Shown here: positions 1 to 5,480 of the stretch, in pieces
How the letters are laid out: every line of letters begins with the position of its first letter
How positions within the stretch are numbered: position 1 is the stretch's first letter
Source of the DNA: Desulfuromonadaceae bacterium UBA6124
GTDB taxonomy: Bacteria; Desulfobacterota; Desulfuromonadia; Desulfuromonadales; Trichloromonadaceae
Assembly: GCA_002423365.1 (NCBI GenBank)
Contig: DIVU01000238.1
Location: 1-5,930, forward strand
DNA length: 5,930 nt
Reading direction: 5' to 3'
The notes under the pieces: generated by a model
Told to the model about the DNA's origin: nothing
What the model saw: the letters and a program-made list of their open reading frames with translations, nothing else
Databases searched by the model: none
Program-made: the position numbers and the translations under genes

Positions 1-476
1 GGATCGTCGGTCACGGCCAGCAACCGGCAGAGCACCCGGCGGACGTTGCCGTCGAGGATCACCCCCTTGCGGTCGAAGGCAATGGCGCGAATCGCCCCGG
101 CGGTGGAACGCCCCACCCCCGGCAGCGCCTGCAAGGCTTCCAGCGTTTCGGGGAAACGGCCGCCGTGCTCGGCCACCACCACGCGGGCGGCGGCGTGCAG
201 GTTGCGGGCGCGGGAGTAATAACCGAGACCGGCCCAGAGTTCGATGACCGCATCCACCTCGGCCGCCGCCAGATCGGACACCGTCGGGAAACGGTCGAGA
301 AACCGTTGATAGTAGGGGATGACCGTGACCACGCCGGTCTGCTGTAGCATGATCTCCGACAGCCACACCCGGTAAGGATCCCGCGTCCCCCGCCAGGGCA
401 GTTCCCGCCCTTCCCGCCCGTACCAGTCGAGCAGCAGCGGGGCAACGGATTCAGGGTTTAACCAATCACCAATCAC
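1..476 (-). CDS. mutY: A/G-specific adenine glycosylase MutY, N-terminal part (C-terminus beyond window)
   Basis: MutY is a base-excision repair glycosylase that removes adenine mispaired with 8-oxoguanine or guanine. Translating the minus strand from GTG at 476 gives 158 residues before the left edge, all in the HhH-GPD glycosylase domain. Visible motifs are LPWR at residues 26-29, WLSEIMLQQT at 38-47 with the proposed catalytic Glu41, LWAGLGYYSRARNLH at 80-94, the helix-hairpin-helix LPGVGRSTAGAI at 118-129, and ILDGNVRRVL at 140-149 with catalytic Asp142. The offset from E. coli Glu37/Asp138 is four residues at both sites. The 4Fe-4S and NUDIX-like C-terminal regions are off the window. 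No ATG precedes the SEIM motif. The frame is closed by TGA at 482-480, so only TTG 479 or GTG 476 can start it. The gene lies 9-12 bp after hisC. QQTG replaces the more common QQTQ, a minor variation. The family call is very sure; the exact start is less so. Confidence 0.93.
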   Translation of the reverse strand, partial: MIGDWLNPESVAPLLLDWYGREGRELPWRGTRDPYRVWLSEIMLQQTGVVTVIPYYQRFLDRFPTVSDLAAAEVDAVIELWAGLGYYSRARNLHAAARVVVAEHGGRFPETLEALQALPGVGRSTAGAIRAIAFDRKGVILDGNVRRVLCRLLAVTDD

Positions 477-484
477 CAATCACC
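461..484 (-). repeat. Tandem heptanucleotide repeat GATTGGT x3 over the mutY start
   Basis: Three exact consecutive copies of GATTGGT (minus strand; ACCAATC on plus) occupy 481-461, preceded by a partial copy GGT at 484-482. The array starts 5 bp after the hisC stop codon and contains both possible mutY start codons, TTG 479-477 and GTG 476-474. Every period also contains GGTGAT, which is complementary to the GAUCACC part of the 16S rRNA 3' tail. The GGTGAT at 484-479 ends two bases before the GTG. The unit is not a multiple of three, so successive TTG and GTG triplets fall in different frames. Only one of each is in the mutY frame. Confidence 0.9.
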
Positions 485-488
485 GCGT

Positions 489-1541
489 TTACCCGATTTC
501 CCGCAGCGCTTCAATCGTCTGTTCCATCTCCTCGCGGGTGCCGATGGAGATGCGCAGTCCCTCGGCCAGCAGCGGGTCGGAGAAGTGCCGCACCAGAATC
601 TTGCGCTGGTAGAGGCCTTCGTAGATGCGTTTGCCGTTGCGGTCCGACGGAGTGGCGAAGACGAAGTTGGCCCGCGACGGAATCACCCCGTAGCCAAGCA
701 CCCGCAGTTCGCCGGTGAACCAGGCGCGGGTCTCGCGGATCTTGCGCACGCATTCGGCGAAATAGGCCTGATCCTCCAGCGCCGCCGTCGCCGCCGCCTG
801 GGCCAGGCGGTCAAGATTGTAGTGGTCGCGAATCTTATCCAGCGCCGCGATCACCTCGGGGCGGGCGATGGCCAACCCCAGGCGCATCCCGGCCAGGCAG
901 TAGCTTTTGGAAAAGGTTCGGGTCACCACCACGTTCTCGTATTTCTTTACCAGCGCCAGGGCGTTCTCGTCGGCGAAGTCGGCATAGGCCTCGTCCACCA
1001 CCAGCATCCCGGCGCAGCGCTGGGCGAGATTCTCGATGAACTCCAGCGGATAGGTGAAGCCCAGGGGGGCATTGGGATTGACCAGGAAGAAAAGCTTGCC
1101 CTCGTAGCGCGCCGGAAAATCGGCCAGCTCCCACTTTTCGGTGAGGCCGAAGGTGCGCACCCGCGCCCCCTGGATTTCCGCCAGGGTCGCGTAGTAGGTG
1201 TAGGAGGGATGAACGAAGGCGATCTCCTCCCCTTCCCCGGCGAAGGCACGGATCAGGTTGTTGAGCAGCTCGTCCGAACCGTTGGCCATGATCACCCAGG
1301 ACGGATCGAAGCCGTACAGTTTCCCCGCCGCCACACGCCCGGAGCGGCTCGCCGCGTCGGGATACTTGCGCAGGTTGCCGCCGTCGCCGCCGAGCTCGGC
1401 GAGAATCGCCGCGACCACCTTCGGCGAAGGCGGATAGGGATTCTCGTTGGTATTTAGCTTGATCCACGCCGCCTCGTCCGGCGGCTGGAATCCCGGCACG
1501 TAACCGGCCATCTGTTGGATATTCTTACGCAAGGGGATCAT
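489..1541 (-). CDS. hisC: Histidinol-phosphate aminotransferase HisC
   Basis: HisC is a cytosolic PLP-dependent class I/II aminotransferase. It converts imidazole-acetol phosphate and glutamate to histidinol phosphate and 2-oxoglutarate in histidine synthesis. The 350-residue length is normal for the family. Visible motifs are LNTNENPYPPSP at 29-40, NGSDELL at 87-93, NPNAPLG at 155-161 (usually NPNxPTG), VVDEAYADF at 181-189 with PLP-pyridine-binding Asp183, TFSKSYCLAGMRLG at 209-222 with Schiff-base Lys212, and LRISIGT at 329-335 with carboxylate-binding Arg330. The ATG at 1541 has a good ribosome site, GAGAGG at 1554-1549, seven bases upstream. It follows mqnC after 23 bp and precedes mutY by about 10 bp, so it is probably co-transcribed with the menaquinone genes although unrelated in function. 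HisC-like enzymes can also act on aromatic amino acids, so a broader substrate range cannot be excluded. Confidence 0.93.
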   Translation of the reverse strand: MIPLRKNIQQMAGYVPGFQPPDEAAWIKLNTNENPYPPSPKVVAAILAELGGDGGNLRKYPDAASRSGRVAAGKLYGFDPSWVIMANGSDELLNNLIRAFAGEGEEIAFVHPSYTYYATLAEIQGARVRTFGLTEKWELADFPARYEGKLFFLVNPNAPLGFTYPLEFIENLAQRCAGMLVVDEAYADFADENALALVKKYENVVVTRTFSKSYCLAGMRLGLAIARPEVIAALDKIRDHYNLDRLAQAAATAALEDQAYFAECVRKIRETRAWFTGELRVLGYGVIPSRANFVFATPSDRNGKRIYEGLYQRKILVRHFSDPLLAEGLRISIGTREEMEQTIEALREIG

Positions 1542-1564
1542 GAGGCAGCCTCTCGGAACGCGGT

Positions 1565-2629
1565 TCAGTACTCTTCCAGAATCTCGTACAGGGTGTTGCG
1601 CTTGGCCGGGATGAAACCGGCGCCGCGGGCAAGGTCGATGATCTCTTCGATGTTCATGCGAAAGGAGCAGCCGGCGGCGGCGACGACGTTTTCTTCGAGC
1701 ATCGTCCCGCCGAGGTCGTTGGCGCCGAAGAAGAGCGCCACCTGGGCCATGCGCGCCCCTTGCGTCACCCAGCTGGCCTGGATGTTGTCGACGTTGTCGA
1801 GGACGATACGGGAGAGGGCCAGCACCTTGAGATATTCGACGCCCGTCGCCGTTGTCCCGCCCAGTTCGGTGTTGCTCGGCTGGAAAGTCCAGGGGATGAA
1901 GGCAGTGAAGCCGCCGGTTTTCTCCTGGATTTCCCGCACCCGGAAGAGGTGTTCGACGATGTCGGCCGGTTTTTCCTTCGAGCCGAACATCATCGTCGCG
2001 GTGGTACGCATCCCCTGAGCATGGGCCTCTTCCATCACCGCCGCCCAGTCGCGCCAGCCGATCTTATTGGGGGAAATCTCCTGGCGCACCTCGTCCACCA
2101 GCACCTCGGCGCCGCCGCCGGGGACCGAATCGAGACCGGCGGCCTGCAGCCGTTTGAGGCACTCGGGCATGGTCAGGCCGGAGAGTTTGCCGACATGGAT
2201 GACTTCGGCCGGCGACAGGGAATGGATATGCACCTGGGGAAAGCGAGCCTTGATCCCCCGGAAGAGCTCCTCGAACCAGTCGATGGTCAGCGTCGGATGC
2301 AAGCCCCCCTGCATCAGCAGTTGGGTACCGCCGCGGTCGACCAGTTCCTGAATTTTGCCGTGAATCGTTTCGGAATCGAGCAGATAGGCATCGGCGTCGC
2401 CGTCGTTGCGATAGAACGCGCAGAACTTGCATTTCGACACACAGACATTGCTGTAGTTGACGTTACGATCGACGACGAAGGTCACCCGGTTATGGGGATG
2501 GCGCTTGCGGCGTATGCCGTCGGCCAACTTGCCGACGGCGAGCAGATCGGTTTCGGTGAGCAGGCGCAGGGCCTCGGCGCGGTTGATCCCCACGCCCCGA
2601 CTGATTTTTCCGGCGATACGTTCGAGCAT
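1565..2629 (-). CDS. mqnC: Cyclic dehypoxanthinylfutalosine synthase MqnC (radical SAM)
   Basis: MqnC cyclises dehypoxanthine futalosine to its cyclic form in the futalosine pathway of menaquinone synthesis, using a 4Fe-4S cluster and S-adenosylmethionine. The 354-residue protein carries the radical-SAM CxxxCxxC motif as CVSKCKFC, with Cys63, Cys67 and Cys70, directly after VDRNVNYSN. It also has MQGGLHP, VPGGGAE and FIPWTFQPSNTEL, the last being typical of MqnC rather than MqnE. The length fits the family. The ATG at 2629 is nine bases past the mqnE stop, and the purine-rich GAGGAAGAG ribosome site overlaps that stop, suggesting translational coupling. It is clearly paralogous to the upstream mqnE: NYSNxCVxxCxFCAF and a PGGGAE block are shared. 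The pairing with a distinct MqnE supports assigning this copy as MqnC rather than another futalosine-type radical-SAM enzyme. Confidence 0.95.
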   Translation of the reverse strand: MLERIAGKISRGVGINRAEALRLLTETDLLAVGKLADGIRRKRHPHNRVTFVVDRNVNYSNVCVSKCKFCAFYRNDGDADAYLLDSETIHGKIQELVDRGGTQLLMQGGLHPTLTIDWFEELFRGIKARFPQVHIHSLSPAEVIHVGKLSGLTMPECLKRLQAAGLDSVPGGGAEVLVDEVRQEISPNKIGWRDWAAVMEEAHAQGMRTTATMMFGSKEKPADIVEHLFRVREIQEKTGGFTAFIPWTFQPSNTELGGTTATGVEYLKVLALSRIVLDNVDNIQASWVTQGARMAQVALFFGANDLGGTMLEENVVAAAGCSFRMNIEEIIDLARGAGFIPAKRNTLYEILEEY

Positions 2630-2631
2630 TT

Positions 2632-2640
2632 CTCTTCCTC
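2632..2640 (-). promoter_or_regulatory. Ribosome-binding site of mqnC overlapping the mqnE stop codon
   Basis: On the minus strand GAGGAAGAG begins on the second base of the mqnE TGA stop and ends two bases before the mqnC ATG at 2629. The GAGGA core lies seven bases from the start. Its overlap with the upstream stop is the usual layout for translational coupling between adjacent genes. Confidence 0.6.
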
Positions 2641-3718
2641 AATAAACCCGCAACTCGCGATAGAGAGTATCCCGCTCCACCGGGATCCGGCCCGCCTTGC
2701 GAATCAACTCGACGATCTGTTCCTTGCTCATGGCCTGGGGGGAATCGGCGCCAGCGTCGTGGCCGATCTTCTCCTCGACCACGGTGCCGTCGAGATCGTT
2801 GACCCCGAAGGTCAGGGCAACCTGGGCGATCTTAAGCCCGAGCATGATCCAGTAGGCCTTGACGTGGCGGAAGTTGTCAAGATAGACGCGGCTGATGGCC
2901 AGGGTTTTCAGGGCATCGACGCCGCCCACCCCTTTGGCCCCCGGCACGCGGGTGTTGTCCGGCTGAAAAGCCAGGGGGATGAAGCTCTGGAAGCCGCCGG
3001 TACGATCCTGCAGACGGCGCAGGCGGCTCAGGTGGTCGATACGATCCTCATAGGATTCGAGATGGCCGAAGAGCATGGTGGCGTTGCTCTTGAGTCCGGC
3101 GCGATGGACCTTTTCGGTCACCTCCAGCCAGCGCTCGCCGGAAATCTTCTCCGGGCAGATCTGCTCGCGCACCTCTTCGGCAAAGATTTCCGCGCCACCG
3201 CCGGGCAGGGATTCGAGTCCGGCCTTCTTCAGCTCGTCAATCACCGCCTCTACGCTCTGACCGGTGATGCGGGCGAAATAATCGATCTCCACGGCGGTGA
3301 AGGCCTTGATGTGCAACGCCGGGTTGTCGGCCTTGATCGCCGCGAGCATCTCCAGATAGAAGTCGAAGGGCAGATCGGGGTGCAACCCGCCGACCATGTG
3401 GATCTCCGTCGCCCCGGCGGCGGCAGCTTCGGCGGCCTTGGCCAGCACGTCATTGAGGGCCAGGGTGTAGGCGCCGGCATCCCCTTCCCCCTTGCAGAAG
3501 GCGCAGAAGGTGCAGCGGTTGACGCAGATGTTACTGTAGTTGATGTGACGGTTGACGTTGAAATAGACCCGATCGCCATTCTGGCGGCGGTTGGCCAGAG
3601 CCGCCAACTCGCCGATGGCGAGCAGATCGTTACTCTGGAAGAGTTCCAGCGCTTCGCCATCGGAAATACGTGCGCCGTTACGAACCTTGGCGCGGAGATT
3701 TTCAAAAAACTTGACCAT
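2639..3718 (-). CDS. mqnE: Aminofutalosine synthase MqnE (radical SAM)
   Basis: MqnE joins the adenosyl radical from S-adenosylmethionine to 3-[(1-carboxyvinyl)oxy]benzoate, giving aminofutalosine with loss of CO2. The substrate is made from chorismate by MqnA, which is not in this window. The protein has 359 residues. Its radical-SAM cluster motif is CVNRCTFC with Cys65, Cys69 and Cys72, following FNVNRHINYSN. The family-typical VGGLHPDLPFDFY, KAFTAVEIDYF, LPGGGAEIF and FIPLAFQPDNT follow in order. AFTAVEI and FIPLAFQP separate it from MqnC. An extra Cys75 lies three residues after the cluster motif. The ATG at 3718 is 39 bp after the ubiX stop. The ribosome site is weak (GACGGA region), so translation may depend partly on upstream ribosomes. 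It is adjacent to its paralogue mqnC, with a 9-bp gap, consistent with co-transcription. Confidence 0.95.
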   Translation of the reverse strand: MVKFFENLRAKVRNGARISDGEALELFQSNDLLAIGELAALANRRQNGDRVYFNVNRHINYSNICVNRCTFCAFCKGEGDAGAYTLALNDVLAKAAEAAAAGATEIHMVGGLHPDLPFDFYLEMLAAIKADNPALHIKAFTAVEIDYFARITGQSVEAVIDELKKAGLESLPGGGAEIFAEEVREQICPEKISGERWLEVTEKVHRAGLKSNATMLFGHLESYEDRIDHLSRLRRLQDRTGGFQSFIPLAFQPDNTRVPGAKGVGGVDALKTLAISRVYLDNFRHVKAYWIMLGLKIAQVALTFGVNDLDGTVVEEKIGHDAGADSPQAMSKEQIVELIRKAGRIPVERDTLYRELRVY

Positions 3719-3757
3719 GGTTGGATTCCGTCGAAAGTTCGGGCCGGGAGGGCCGGA

Positions 3758-4375
3758 TCAGTCCTTTCCTGTTCCGCTGTCTTCTCCCCAGCGAGGAAAA
3801 AGCCGGTGGGGAATGCGCAGGTTATCGAGAATTTTGCCGACCAAGAAATCGACCAGTTCGTCGATGCTTCGCGGTCGGTGGTAAAAGGCCGGCATGGCCG
3901 GCAGGATCTGGGCGCCCGCTTGGTCGAGACGCAGCAGGTTCTCCAGATGAATGCGGTTGAAGGGGGTTTCCCGGGGGACGAGCAGCAGTGTGCGCCGCTC
4001 CTTCAAGGCGACGTCGGCGACCCGCTCCACCAGGTTGTTCGCCAACCCGGCGGCGATACGCCCCGCGGTCCCCATGGAGCAGGGGCAGATGACCATTGCA
4101 TCCGGCGCGGAGGAGCCGCTGGCGACCGGGGCGAAAAGGTCGTCCTCGGCGTAATGGTCAAGCAACGCCGCGTCGCCGAAATGGGCGCGCATCTTCTCCC
4201 GCCGCTCCGCCACCGAACCGCTTAAGTCCAGCCCCGTCTCATAACGCAGGACATCGAAGCCGCTACGGGTGACCAGCAGCGTCACCCGGCAATCGGCCTT
4301 GAGCAGCTCTTCAACCAGGCGCACGCCGTAGATGGAACCGGAAGCGCCGGTGATGGCGACGACGAAATGCTGCAT
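3758..4375 (-). CDS. ubiX: Flavin prenyltransferase UbiX (supplies prenylated FMN)
   Basis: UbiX joins dimethylallyl phosphate to FMN, making the prenylated FMN cofactor of UbiD-family decarboxylases. In the futalosine pathway a UbiD-like enzyme removes the naphthoate carboxyl group after prenylation, and the adjacent prenyltransferase suggests this UbiX serves that step. The 205 residues form one Rossmann-like flavoprotein domain. AITGASGSIYG at 7-17 is the FMN phosphate loop, CPCSMGTAGRIA is at 97-108, LLLVPRETP with Arg135 and Glu136 is at 130-138, and PAMPAFYHRP with Tyr165 is at 159-168. DFLVGKILD is at 176-184. The length is usual apart from a short polar tail. The ATG at 4375 has AAGGGG three bases upstream, a tight spacing. 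It follows mqnP by 48 bp. No UbiD partner is present in the window. Confidence 0.94.
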   Translation of the reverse strand: MQHFVVAITGASGSIYGVRLVEELLKADCRVTLLVTRSGFDVLRYETGLDLSGSVAERREKMRAHFGDAALLDHYAEDDLFAPVASGSSAPDAMVICPCSMGTAGRIAAGLANNLVERVADVALKERRTLLLVPRETPFNRIHLENLLRLDQAGAQILPAMPAFYHRPRSIDELVDFLVGKILDNLRIPHRLFPRWGEDSGTGKD

Positions 4376-4385
4376 AAACCCCTTG

Positions 4386-4425
4386 ATTATTGATGGGTTG
4401 TTGGGATTGGTTCAAACCTGAAATC
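4386..4425. repeat. Degenerate copy of the GATTGGT-type sequence in the mqnP-ubiX spacer
   Basis: On the plus strand this stretch is rich in loosely repeated GATTATTGATGGG and GGGATTGG units, and it ends in GATTGGTT (4405-4412) followed by CAAACCTGAAATC. On the minus strand at the hisC-mutY junction (467-450), GATTGGTT is followed by AAACCCTGAA. The two share GATTGGTT, AAACC and CTGAA in order, with single-base offsets, but lie in opposite orientations relative to transcription. This suggests a dispersed short repeat family, seen once as a clean tandem array and once degenerate. Two instances by eye are weak support. Confidence 0.35.
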
Positions 4426-5299
4426 AGACCAGGGCGTCGACCAGAGTGAAGAGGAAGATCGTCACGCTGATGTAACCGTTCATGTTGAAAAAAGCCGCAT
4501 CGAGCCGCGACAGATCGTCCGGTTTGACCAGTTGGTGTTCATAGGCGATCAAGCCGCTGACCACGGCGAGACCCAGGTAGTAGATCCAGCCCAGGGGCAG
4601 GCCCAGGGGGATAATCAACAGAAACGCCACCATCAATCCATGAAAAACCTTGCCGAGCAGGATGGCGTTTTTGACCCCGAGCCGCACCGGAATCGAATGC
4701 AGTCCCTTGCTCCGGTCGAACTCTACATCCTGCAAGGCATAGAAGATATCGAAACCGGCCACCCAGAAGAGCACCGCCAGCCCCAACGCCAGCACCGGCC
4801 AGCCGATATCGCCGCGCAGGGCGATCCAGGCGCCGATGGGGGCGGCAGCCAGACAGATGCCGAGGACGATATGGGCGAAAGAGGTAAAGCGTTTGCAGTA
4901 GGCGTAAAGAACGAAGAAGCCGAGGGCCACGGGCGCCAGGTAGAAGCAAAGGGGATTGAGCATCCAGGCGGACAGAAGGAGCAGGGCGACGGCGGCGGCG
5001 ACGAAGAGCCAGGCCTCCAGCCGGCTGATCCGGCCCGCCGGGATGTGCCGCCCGGCGGTGCGGGGGTTGTCCTTATCGATGCCGGCATCGATGATGCGGT
5101 TGAGACTCATGGCGGCGGTGCGCGCCCCGACCATGGCCAGGCAGACCCAGAAGACCTGGCCCACCGACGGCGCCCGGCCGCTGGCCAGGGAGGCGAAAAC
5201 CACCCCCATCAGGGCGAAAGGGAAGGCGAAGATCGTGTGGGAGAATTTGATCATCTCCAGCAGATCATGAACTTTATTGAACCAGACGGCGGTGGACAT
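4424..5299 (-). CDS. mqnP: UbiA-family menaquinone prenyltransferase, probably MqnP
   Basis: This integral membrane prenyltransferase probably transfers a polyprenyl chain from its diphosphate to 1,4-dihydroxy-6-naphthoate. From ATG 5299 it has 291 residues and about eight or nine hydrophobic segments, as in UbiA proteins. The first Mg-diphosphate motif reads NRIIDAGID at 67-75, followed by the typical TAGRHIPAGRIS at 81-92. The second reads ALQDVEFDRSKGL at 188-200, with Asp191 and Asp195. AFFNMNGYIS at 269-278 lies in the last helix region. GTG 5305 is in frame upstream, but it forms part of the ribosome site itself, so ATG 5299 is preferred. It is the first gene after the promoter and lies just ahead of ubiX, mqnE and mqnC. 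This favours MqnP over the ubiquinone enzyme UbiA, whose sequence motifs are similar. The family is certain; the substrate is inferred from neighbours. Confidence 0.9.
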   Translation of the reverse strand: MSTAVWFNKVHDLLEMIKFSHTIFAFPFALMGVVFASLASGRAPSVGQVFWVCLAMVGARTAAMSLNRIIDAGIDKDNPRTAGRHIPAGRISRLEAWLFVAAAVALLLLSAWMLNPLCFYLAPVALGFFVLYAYCKRFTSFAHIVLGICLAAAPIGAWIALRGDIGWPVLALGLAVLFWVAGFDIFYALQDVEFDRSKGLHSIPVRLGVKNAILLGKVFHGLMVAFLLIIPLGLPLGWIYYLGLAVVSGLIAYEHQLVKPDDLSRLDAAFFNMNGYISVTIFLFTLVDALV

Positions 5300-5302
5300 C
5301 GG

Positions 5303-5310
5303 CACCTCTT
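5303..5310 (-). promoter_or_regulatory. Ribosome-binding site deciding the mqnP start
   Basis: AAGAGGTG on the minus strand closely matches the Shine-Dalgarno consensus. Its AAGAGG core (5310-5305) ends five bases before ATG 5299. The alternative in-frame GTG at 5305-5303 lies within this site and has no ribosome site of its own, so the ATG is the better start. Confidence 0.75.
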
Positions 5311-5323
5311 ATTCCGTGGAAAT

Positions 5324-5350
5324 GGGCCGGAAGCCTTAGGCTTTCGGCCC
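5324..5350 (-). promoter_or_regulatory. Imperfect inverted repeat in the mqnP leader
   Basis: Arms 5324-5335 and 5339-5350 (GGGCCGGAAGCC / GGCTTTCGGCCC on the plus strand) pair over 12 bp with one mismatch around a TTA loop. The dyad sits just downstream of the predicted -10 box, so it would form the 5' end of the transcript, about 14 nt before the ribosome site. There is no T-run after it on either strand, so it does not look like a terminator. It could be an mRNA-stabilising 5' hairpin or a repressor operator. The structure is seen; the role is inferred. Confidence 0.5.
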
Positions 5351-5354
5351 GCCG

Positions 5355-5383
5355 AGTGTACACTTCCGCCCCGGCCGGTTCAA
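5355..5383 (-). promoter_or_regulatory. Candidate sigma-70 promoter for the mqnP-ubiX-mqnE-mqnC-hisC-mutY run
   Basis: Reading the minus strand, the -35 box TTGAAC (5383-5378) and the -10 box TACACT (5360-5355) are separated by exactly 17 bp. Each matches consensus at four of six positions. It lies after the PFOR terminator and before mqnP, the only spacer in the window large enough for a standard promoter. Predicted transcription would start near 5348, leaving a leader of about 50 nt. Confidence 0.5.
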
Positions 5384-5421
5384 GGCCTTTTCCGCCCGCC
5401 CCGGCAGCCCGGAATAATCGA

Positions 5422-5452
5422 AAGCCCCCGGCGAGCGACTCGCCGGGGGCTT
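5422..5452 (-). terminator. Strong hairpin terminator after the pyruvate:ferredoxin oxidoreductase gene
   Basis: Arms 5422-5435 and 5439-5452 are perfect 14-bp reverse complements around a 3-base loop. The stem is almost all G-C, with A-T pairs at the base. On the minus strand the stem is followed by TTTCGATTATT, a short and interrupted T-run. It lies 28 bp past the PFOR stop codon and before the mqnP promoter, the expected place for an intrinsic terminator. A smaller dyad, CGCGA/TCGCG (5465-5479), lies between the stop and this hairpin. Confidence 0.8.
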
Positions 5453-5480
5453 CGGTTCTGCTAACGCGAAGGGCTCGCGA

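Noticed and set aside
59..445. ATG-initiated minus-strand open frame at the left edge.
   Set aside because: It is a frame-shifted shadow, rich in Arg, Pro, Trp and Cys. The true gene is mutY in another frame, which lacks an ATG and starts with TTG or GTG.
461..484. The heptamer array considered as a CRISPR or origin iteron array.
   Set aside because: The copies are directly adjacent with no spacers, only three in number, and lie between two housekeeping genes with no cas, replication or partition genes nearby.
585..1457. A 290-codon plus-strand open frame opposite hisC.
   Set aside because: Antisense to a complete HisC with intact motifs, and with no recognisable protein features of its own.
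1760..4225. An 821-codon open frame on the plus strand opposite mqnC, mqnE and most of ubiX.
   Set aside because: It lies antisense to three clearly recognisable genes. Its two internally similar halves simply mirror the mqnC/mqnE paralogy read backwards. The GC-rich third positions of the real genes remove stops on the other strand. The protein resembles nothing I recognise.
4386..4415. Promoter-like boxes before ubiX on the minus strand: TTGAAC (4415-4410), 18 bp, AATAAT (4391-4386).
   Set aside because: Transcription would start about four bases before the ubiX ATG, inside or past its ribosome site, giving an almost leaderless message. AT-rich repeat-like DNA easily creates such boxes.
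5422..5452. The strong hairpin considered as a bidirectional terminator or repetitive palindrome.
   Set aside because: There is no T-run on the plus-strand side, no gene on that strand to end, and no second copy in the window. A terminator for the minus-strand PFOR gene is enough to explain it.
4532..5464. A 310-codon plus-strand open frame opposite mqnP.
   Set aside because: Antisense to a clear UbiA-family membrane protein. Its Gly/Asp/Gln-rich composition is the usual mirror of hydrophobic codons, and it runs through the PFOR terminator.
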